The notes under the pieces are model-generated. The model was not told the origin of the DNA. It did no database searches and saw only the letters and a list, made by a program, of their open reading frames with translations. Both the position numbers and the translations under genes were made by a program. Positions 14,174 to 18,964 of a stretch of DNA of 18,964 nt are shown in pieces. The DNA comes from an uncultured Clostridia bacterium (lineage in GTDB: Bacteria > Bacillota > Clostridia > Oscillospirales > CAG-272): contig CANQXN010000015.1 of assembly GCA_947627815.1 (NCBI GenBank), positions 1 to 18,964 of the forward strand. Reading direction: 5' to 3'. Positions within the stretch are counted from its first letter, which is position 1; every line of letters begins with the position of its first letter.

Positions 14174-14991
14174 AGAAAACACTGTTATTTACCTTGGCGA
14201 TCCTGTTGTTGCTTGTCCTTGCCGTCTCCTGCGGAACCAACGAAACAACAGGCTCGCAGACAGAAAGCAGCACAGAAAGCGAGGCAGCCTCCATGAACAG
14301 CGAAGAAAGCAGCTCCGAAGCGACCACGGCGGAAGTGACCACCACAGCGCCCGTCACCACCGAGGAAACCCCCACCACCTATTCCTTAGAAGGCAAAACC
14401 ATGATCTTCTTAGGCTCTTCGGTCACTTACGGCTCGAACGCGGGCGGTTATTCCATGGCCGACGCCTTGCGGGATCAATATCACATCAACCTGATCAAAG
14501 AGGCCGTGTCCGGCACCACGCTCGTGGACAATGACGGCGGTTCCTATGTCAGCCGGATGAAAAACAACCTGGACAAAAATGTTCATGTCGATCATGTTGT
14601 CGTTCAGCTCTCCACCAACGACGCCACGCAAAACAAGCCGCTCGGCAAACTCAGCGACTCCAAAGATCCCGCGACCTTCAATACCAAAACCGTCATCGGC
14701 GCCATCGAGTACATCATCTGGTACTGCGAAGAGACCTGGCACTGCCCTGTCTCCTTCTACACCGGCACCAAATTCGACAACGCCAACTATGAAAAGATGG
14801 TAAACGCCCTTTATGATATCCAGGAAAAATGGGGCATCGGCATCATCGATCTCTGGAACGACCCCGCGATGAACGCCGTTCCGCCCTCTTTGTACCACAT
14901 GTATATGACCGATGACATTCATCCCAGCAAAATCGGTTATACCAGATGGTGGCTCCCCAAATTTGTGGAACACCTGCAGAAATACGAATAA
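14170..14991 (+). CDS. SGNH/GDSL-type hydrolase lipoprotein
   Basis: A 273-residue secreted, probably lipid-anchored hydrolase. It has a type II signal peptide with a long hydrophobic core and lipobox AVSC (C21), then a Ser/Thr/Glu-rich linker (about 22-70) like a cell-wall spacer. The SGNH fold follows: block I FLGSSVTYG (Ser84), block II VSG (G115), block III QLSTND (N150), and block V DDIHP (D248, H251). Such enzymes remove acyl groups from carbohydrates or lipids at the cell surface; the target here is unknown. The ATG at 14170 has AAGGAG eight bases upstream, so a GTG three codons earlier is rejected. Last gene of the operon, followed by a strong terminator. Confidence 0.92.
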   Translation: MKKTLLFTLAILLLLVLAVSCGTNETTGSQTESSTESEAASMNSEESSSEATTAEVTTTAPVTTEETPTTYSLEGKTMIFLGSSVTYGSNAGGYSMADALRDQYHINLIKEAVSGTTLVDNDGGSYVSRMKNNLDKNVHVDHVVVQLSTNDATQNKPLGKLSDSKDPATFNTKTVIGAIEYIIWYCEETWHCPVSFYTGTKFDNANYEKMVNALYDIQEKWGIGIIDLWNDPAMNAVPPSLYHMYMTDDIHPSKIGYTRWWLPKFVEHLQKYE

Positions 14992-15004
14992 GCAAGCAAA
15001 AATT

Positions 15005-15045
15005 CACCGCCGCCCGGTCAGCCGATCGGGCGGCGGTGTTTTTTT
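15005..15045 (+). terminator. Intrinsic terminator of the plus-strand operon
   Basis: CACCGCCGCCCG (15005-15016) pairs perfectly with CGGGCGGCGGTG (15027-15038) around a ten-base loop and is followed by seven T. It separates the operon from the convergent flotillin gene ending at 15071. Confidence 0.93.
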
Positions 15046-15070
15046 GACTTTCTTTTCTCCTGTCGAGGTC

Positions 15071-16519
15071 TTACTGCTCTTGGGTCTCGCTGTCGGCCGG
15101 CGTTTCTTCTTTCGTCGGCGTTTCCTCAGCCGCTTTTCCCAAGATTTCGGGCAGTTTCATGCCTGCCATGCCGAACAGTTCTCCCATAGGCGGAACCGAT
15201 TTGAGAAGGCCGGAAATGAAATCGGCCGTGGCGGTTTTGCCGTCGGCAGTTTTGCCGCTGCCGCCGTCCCAGACGGTGACTTTATCGATCTTGATGTTCT
15301 TGATGGCTTCCACCTGAATCTTCATCAGCGCTTCGAGCTTATCGGCCACCAACATCTTGACGGCGTCATCCGAAGCGCCACCGGCGGCTTCCACGATCTT
15401 GGCAAACCCTTCGGCCTGACGGGTGAGGAATTCCTGCGTACCGCGCGCTTCGGCGGCCATTTTGGCGTAAATCGCGTCGGCTTCGCCCTGCGCCTTGCGG
15501 CGGATTTGTTCGGCTTCCGCCTCGGCTTCGAGTTCCTTTTTCCGTTTGGCGATTTCGGATTGCACGATCACATCGGCTTGCAGCGTGGCTTTTTCGCGCT
15601 CCGCTCTGGCGGCCTCCGCCAAGCGTTCGGCGAGATAGGATTCCTCCATCGCCTTGGCTTCCTGCGTTTTCTGCGCGGTCACTTCGATGCGTTTGGCCTC
15701 GGCTTCCTTTTCGCGCAAGGCAGCCATGCTCATGGCGACATCGACTTTGGCGTCATTTTCGCCGCGGATAGCCTCGGCGTCCGCCCGCGCCACCTCGATA
15801 CGCTGGAGTTTCTTAGCCTGCGCTTCACCGACAGAACCGTCGCGGTTCTTTTCCGCCACGCTCTTTTTCGCGTCGTTCAGCGCCTTGGCGGCGGCTTCCT
15901 TACCCAGCGCCTCGATATAGCCCGATTCATCGCTGATATCGGTCACATTGACATTGATCAGCCGCAGGCCGATCTTTTTCAGTTCGGTTTCCACATTGCG
16001 GCTCACGGCCTCGAGGAATTTATCGCGGTCGGCGTTGATTTCCTCAATCTCCATGGTGGCGATGATGAGACGCAGCTGACCGAAGATAATATCGCGGGAA
16101 AGCTCCTGAATCTCGGCGAGGCTCAATTCCAAAAGGCGCTCGGCCGCGTTCTGCACGATCACGGGATCGGTAGACACGCCCACCATGAAGCGGGAAGGCA
16201 CATCGATCCGGATATTCTGACGGGAGAGCGCGTTTTTCAGGTCAACCTGAATGGAAATCGGCGTCAAATCCAGAAATTTATAAGACTGAAAAACCGGCAG
16301 GACCAGCGTGCCGCCGTCATGCAGGCACTTGGAGGCGCGTTTGGTGCCGTCCGGGTTTTTACCCAACAGCGAGCCGTATACCACAAGCACTTTGTTGGAC
16401 GGACAGCGTTTGAAGCGGGAGATCAGCGCGAGCGCCAGGGAAAACAGAATCAGTACCACGACGGAAATGACGATAATCACCTCCGGCCCAATGGCAAGAG
16501 CAAGATGCGGAAATACCAT
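15071..16519 (-). CDS. Flotillin-family SPFH protein (FloT/YqiK-like)
   Basis: A 482-residue membrane scaffold protein. It has one N-terminal hydrophobic segment (about 10-35), an SPFH domain (about 37-200) with VLVVYGSLLG and RLINVNVTDI, a long Ala/Glu/Lys-rich coiled coil (about 205-370) with the repeated AEAE pattern that mediates flotillin assembly, and a C-terminal tail. Bacterial flotillins organise membrane microdomains and fluidity. A GGAGG eight bases before the ATG supports the start. The NfeD-like gene lies 71 bases upstream in the same direction, the usual partner arrangement (yuaF-floT in Bacillus). The acidic C-terminus ends in a Glu/Thr-rich tail. Confidence 0.94.
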   Translation of the reverse strand: MVFPHLALAIGPEVIIVISVVVLILFSLALALISRFKRCPSNKVLVVYGSLLGKNPDGTKRASKCLHDGGTLVLPVFQSYKFLDLTPISIQVDLKNALSRQNIRIDVPSRFMVGVSTDPVIVQNAAERLLELSLAEIQELSRDIIFGQLRLIIATMEIEEINADRDKFLEAVSRNVETELKKIGLRLINVNVTDISDESGYIEALGKEAAAKALNDAKKSVAEKNRDGSVGEAQAKKLQRIEVARADAEAIRGENDAKVDVAMSMAALREKEAEAKRIEVTAQKTQEAKAMEESYLAERLAEAARAEREKATLQADVIVQSEIAKRKKELEAEAEAEQIRRKAQGEADAIYAKMAAEARGTQEFLTRQAEGFAKIVEAAGGASDDAVKMLVADKLEALMKIQVEAIKNIKIDKVTVWDGGSGKTADGKTATADFISGLLKSVPPMGELFGMAGMKLPEILGKAAEETPTKEETPADSETQEQ

Positions 16520-16590
16520 GTCAGTGTCCTCCTATCAAATTATTTTTGTTTTTTCATGTGTTTCCTTCACAAAAAAGGCAATTCGCGACT

Positions 16591-17238
16591 TTATTTTTTT
16601 CTGACAACCAATGTATTCTGGCCGGACAGCCCTATGATGGTGACCTCGCAGCCGAAGCCAAGCGTATTTTCTTCATCGGTCACCGCTTCATATTCCCTGT
16701 ATTTTCCCTGCACCACCACATTGACTTTGCCGGCGCCGCTGCGTTTGGGCGGAACATTCAGATACACCGTGCCGTTTTGCCCGATGGCTTTGCGGATATC
16801 CACAACGCCGTTGGTCTGGATTTTGGAAAAATAATGGAAAATCAAAGCGATCAGCGCCATCATGCAAAAGCCGGAGGCCAGCGCAATCAGAGAGCAAAGC
16901 CAGACCGGAAGATCGCTTTTAGACAAAGAATAGCCTACCCAGCCCATGACGGCCAAAAAAGCCACCAGGCCGCGCACGGTAAAGAGCCGGAATCCGCTGA
17001 TGCCGAATCCGTCGCCGCCGCCGGCATCGGTATCCGGCAGACCGTCCCCGTCCAGGTCGATGCCGTCGGGAATCCCGTCGCCGTCAAGATCCACTTCTCC
17101 GCCGTCAAAATCGCTCTCTCCTCCCCCGATCCCGATCAGTGTCAGGATCAACTGAAGCACCAATACCAGCGTGGACGGAATCGCGATACAGACCGAAATT
17201 TTTTCATATAAAGTCATCGCTACCCACCAAGCTTCCAT
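16591..17238 (-). CDS. NfeD-like membrane protein with calcium-type loops
   Basis: A 215-residue protein with hydrophobic helices at about 14-37, 85-104 and 112-137, then a C-terminal OB-fold-like domain (about 150-213, GQNGTVYLNVPP and GCEVTIIGLSGQNTLVV) typical of NfeD, the flotillin partner. Between helices 1 and 2 lies an Asp/Gly-rich insert (42-78) with two DxDxDG loops: D50-D52-D54-D58 and D61-D63-D65-D69, spaced like thrombospondin-type-3 or EF-hand-like calcium sites. These would probably lie outside the membrane if the N-terminus is cytosolic (inference). GGGGG before the ATG supports the start; a second Met at residue 8 is possible. It lies between the DUF1836 regulator and flotillin. 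Confidence 0.88.
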   Translation of the reverse strand: MEAWWVAMTLYEKISVCIAIPSTLVLVLQLILTLIGIGGGESDFDGGEVDLDGDGIPDGIDLDGDGLPDTDAGGGDGFGISGFRLFTVRGLVAFLAVMGWVGYSLSKSDLPVWLCSLIALASGFCMMALIALIFHYFSKIQTNGVVDIRKAIGQNGTVYLNVPPKRSGAGKVNVVVQGKYREYEAVTDEENTLGFGCEVTIIGLSGQNTLVVRKK

Positions 17239-17302
17239 AAGATCATCCCCCTTTTATTTTAAATGTTAAAACATCATTGACATGAAATAGACGCCGAACC
17301 GC

Positions 17303-17851
17303 TCATTCATCCAAAGCGGTCAGCATTTGCCTTGTCGCACGGTGTACCAAGGTAGAGTAATACGCATAGGCCATGACGGTCAGCGCCCGTCGCAACCGAC
17401 TGCGCCCGCCGGCAAAAGGCTCCTGATAGTCCGCCGTCGCCCGCTCGACAGCCTCCGCCACATTCGCTTCATCCAAGGTCGAAATGTTGGCGATGGTTCT
17501 GACCAGATAAACATAGAGTTTATCGTCGTCGATCATATCATCGCTCTCATCGTTGAGGCGGCCGTTGATGTAGGAGAGCAGGCGGGTGATCTCCCCGATC
17601 TCGAGACACTCTTTCAGCATATGGATCAGAATGATACGGCAAAATTGCTTGCGGCTGTACTTTTTGGCGACCGGCGGCGTCAAAAAGCCGCGCCTCACCC
17701 AGTTCTGAATATCGTGTGTGGCCAAGCCGGCAAGCTGTGACACCTGGGACAAAACAAGCCCGCCCATACAAAAAATATTGTTGAGGATATATTCGGTATC
17801 GTCCTTTGTCAAATCGGCCTCGATGGTCGTACCCGGTAAATAGGTTACCAA
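17303..17851 (-). CDS. DUF1836 helix-turn-helix protein
   Basis: A 182-residue probable DNA-binding protein. Residues about 29-100 hold the DUF1836 core: LVLSQVSQLAGLATHDIQNW and KKYSRKQFCRIILIHMLKE, a MerR-like helix-turn-helix followed by LEIGEITRLLSYING. The second half is helical with an acidic patch (DDMIDDDKLY) and no known domain. The TTG at 17851 is chosen as start because AAGGAGG lies seven bases upstream; a GTG two codons earlier is too close to that site, and a GTG at 17956 sits inside the promoter. It has its own consensus promoter. NfeD begins 64 bases downstream without an obvious terminator, so read-through is plausible. Targets unknown. Confidence 0.85.
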   Translation of the reverse strand: MVTYLPGTTIEADLTKDDTEYILNNIFCMGGLVLSQVSQLAGLATHDIQNWVRRGFLTPPVAKKYSRKQFCRIILIHMLKECLEIGEITRLLSYINGRLNDESDDMIDDDKLYVYLVRTIANISTLDEANVAEAVERATADYQEPFAGGRSRLRRALTVMAYAYYSTLVHRATRQMLTALDE

Positions 17852-17946
17852 ACGCACCGCCTCCTTTTCTTTTCGATTCCGCCGCCCGTCCCTCTCGCAC
17901 CGAAGAAGCGCCGGCGTCACTGAATGCAACATGAATCGTTTACTTA

Positions 17947-17975
17947 ATATTATCACATAATCAGATGATTGTCAA
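17947..17975 (-). promoter_or_regulatory. Promoter of the DUF1836 gene with a dyad in its spacer
   Basis: The minus strand reads TTGACA (17975-17970), a 17-base spacer and TAATAT (17952-17947). The spacer begins with AATCA-TC-TGATT, a small inverted repeat that could be an operator, perhaps for the MerR-like product itself (inference). Confidence 0.8.
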
Positions 17976-18020
17976 GAGCTTTCACTTAATTTTTTAAAAT
18001 TTTTGATGGCTCGATCACAA

Positions 18021-18059
18021 AAAAAACCGCGGCTCTGGCTTTGAGAACCGCGGTTTTTT
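18021..18059 (-). terminator. Bidirectional intrinsic terminator after spoIIID
   Basis: AAAAAACCGCGG (18021-18032) pairs perfectly with CCGCGGTTTTTT (18048-18059), with a further CTC/GAG pairing inside. U-rich tails exist in both directions. It serves spoIIID, which ends at 18107, on the minus strand; no plus-strand gene lies next to it. Confidence 0.88.
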
Positions 18060-18106
18060 GAAAACCGTTTTTTTGTCAGGAAAAACGCGCTTGCAAGCGG
18101 CGTCTT

Positions 18107-18382
18107 TTACTTTCCGCCGCCGCAAGAGGTTTCTTTTTCCCGTATGTATTTTTGCCGGGTCGCTTCCCCGCCCCGTTTATGGCGCTCGGATTTGTTGGTA
18201 GCCAGCAACACCTGTACTCTCAAAAACAACGAATAGTTTTCCCGTTCCAATACTTTGGTGACATCTTTATGCACGGTAGATTTGGAGATTCCGAACACCC
18301 GTGCGGCCGCACGCACCGTGGCATTGTTATCGATCATATATTTTGCAATGACCTCGCATCTTTCGCCGTCGGAATACATCAT
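18107..18382 (-). CDS. spoIIID: Sporulation transcription regulator SpoIIID
   Basis: A 91-residue DNA-binding protein. It is recognisable by ATVRAAARVFGISKSTVHKDVTK (about 21-43, helix-turn-helix) and SERHKRGGEATRQKY (about 65-79), both close to the Bacillus SpoIIID pattern. SpoIIID acts in the mother cell, adjusting the SigmaE and SigmaK regulons. The length is typical. Two adjacent ATG codons (18382, 18379) are possible starts; AAGG-type sequence lies upstream. It ends with CGGGK after a Lys/Glu-rich tail and is followed by a strong terminator. I could not fit a convincing SigmaE promoter upstream. Its presence implies an endospore-forming lineage, though not that the strain still sporulates. 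Confidence 0.95.
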   Translation of the reverse strand: MMYSDGERCEVIAKYMIDNNATVRAAARVFGISKSTVHKDVTKVLERENYSLFLRVQVLLATNKSERHKRGGEATRQKYIREKETSCGGGK

Positions 18383-18487
18383 AACGCCTTACCTTCTTCA
18401 AGATAGATAGTGTAACGCTACATCTATATGTACAAAGGCGTCAAAATAGCACTGCCGAAAGCGGATGGAAAGAAAACAAAAGCAAAA

Positions 18488-18517
18488 GAGCCGAAAACGC
18501 CAATGCGTTTTCGGCTC
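18488..18517 (-). terminator. Intrinsic terminator of the S1-domain gene
   Basis: GAGCCGAAAACGC (18488-18500) pairs perfectly with GCGTTTTCGGCTC (18505-18517) around CAAT. On the minus strand the hairpin is followed by TTTTGCTTTTGTTTTC, a U-rich tail, 15 bases after the S1 gene stop. Confidence 0.88.
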
Positions 18518-18531
18518 CATGCCCTCGGTTT

Positions 18532-18964
18532 TCAAGCGCCGGTAAAGCGGCTTTCGATGACTTTGCCGGTCCCTGTCGGCGAATATTTCCAATAGTCGAT
18601 ATGCGCCCGATCGGGTTCGATAAAATAGGAAAAACGGGATGCGGTCGCTTCCCCTTTGCAGGAATCGATGATCACCAATTTGATTTTCATGCGCTCCGGA
18701 ATGATGTTTTTGATATAAACCGCCACGGTCTGCCCCACGGTGATATCCGCCCGGTATTCGGCCAAGCCCGCGAGATTGGGAGAAAGCTCAATAAAAACGC
18801 CGTACTCTTCAATGCTGCGCACAATCCCCATGACCGTCTGGCCGATTTTGAAATGCGCCACATTTTCCTCCCAGGTGCCGAGCAATTCTTTATGCGTCAC
18901 ATAAATGCGTCCGGTTTCGGGATCAATGCTCTTCACCACGGCCTTGATCATCATACCCACATAA
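18532..18964 (-). CDS. S1 RNA-binding-domain protein, C-terminal part (truncated by window edge)
   Basis: An open frame of 143 complete codons plus stop enters from the right edge, so the 5' part is missing. It begins in mid-domain with YVGMMIKAVVKSIDPETGRI, followed by VTHKELLGTWEENVAHF and a complete S1-type OB fold GQTVMGIVRSIEEYGVFIEL (about 41-61). The tail VYIKNIIPERMKIKLVIID and a DYWKYSP ending resemble the ribosomal-protein-S1-like proteins of gut Clostridia, which have two or three S1 repeats. Such proteins bind RNA or ribosomes; the exact job is not known. The GTG at 18960 should not be taken as a start, because the frame and similarity continue upstream. Confidence 0.82.
   Translation of the reverse strand, partial: YVGMMIKAVVKSIDPETGRIYVTHKELLGTWEENVAHFKIGQTVMGIVRSIEEYGVFIELSPNLAGLAEYRADITVGQTVAVYIKNIIPERMKIKLVIIDSCKGEATASRFSYFIEPDRAHIDYWKYSPTGTGKVIESRFTGA

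Noticed and set aside
18383..18450. A SigmaE-type promoter for spoIIID (CATATA and TTACACT elements).
   Set aside because: The elements are too close together for a SigmaE promoter, and a SigmaA match is also poor.

Overview
The window comes from a bacterial chromosome, most likely an endospore-forming member of the Clostridia (Firmicutes). The evidence is a SpoIIID sporulation regulator, a flotillin plus NfeD pair, a DUF1836 regulator, a SufC-first SUF locus, strong Shine-Dalgarno sites and consensus TTGACA-N17-TATAAT promoters. GC content is moderate to high, and transcription units are short and tightly packed, with ATG/TGA four-base overlaps at five gene junctions. No phage, insertion sequence, integrase or CRISPR array is visible.

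Left part (1-6742, all on the minus strand). From right to left, dusB (tRNA dihydrouridine synthase), malQ (4-alpha-glucanotransferase) and a CPBP/CAAX membrane protease form one unit that starts just behind the RNase P RNA gene. A separate promoter carrying an ArsR/SmtB-like palindrome then drives a stand-alone 72-residue heavy-metal-binding (HMA) protein and a P1B-type Zn/Cd/Pb ATPase. These are followed by sufC and the first 47 codons of a SufB/SufD-family scaffold, which runs off the left edge.

Middle (6743-8032, RNA-rich). rnpB (RNase P RNA, minus strand) has a perfect promoter. Next come an unexplained hairpin-rich spacer, a plus-strand promoter with tRNA-Ser(GGA) and tRNA-Ala(GGC), a strong terminator, and a 400-base block. 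That block holds a 106-base structured direct repeat in two copies and several T-arm-like pieces resembling the end of the tRNA-Ala gene, and it closes with a second terminator.

Queuosine-linked operon (8033-10868, minus). A consensus promoter is followed at once by an H-type pseudoknot with the form of a preQ1-I riboswitch. It leads a VUT-family (YhhQ/DUF165) queuosine-precursor transporter, whose gene overlaps a short-chain dehydrogenase gene, which is followed 38 bases later by an FAD-dependent oxidoreductase. The placement of two oxidoreductases under a preQ1 switch is the most interesting lead in the window.

Plus-strand operon (10995-15045). A GNAT/YghO-like protein, a DUF819 membrane protein, a Cof-type HAD phosphatase and an SGNH-hydrolase lipoprotein lie head to tail and end at a strong terminator. 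The promoter position corrects the start of the first gene.

Right part (15071-18964, minus). A DUF1836 regulator with a clear promoter, NfeD (carrying two DxDxDG calcium-type loops) and flotillin lie in one direction. They are preceded by spoIIID and by the 3' part of an S1-domain protein gene that runs off the right edge, each with its own terminator. The gene calls rest on recognisable motifs; links between genes are inference from spacing and co-direction.
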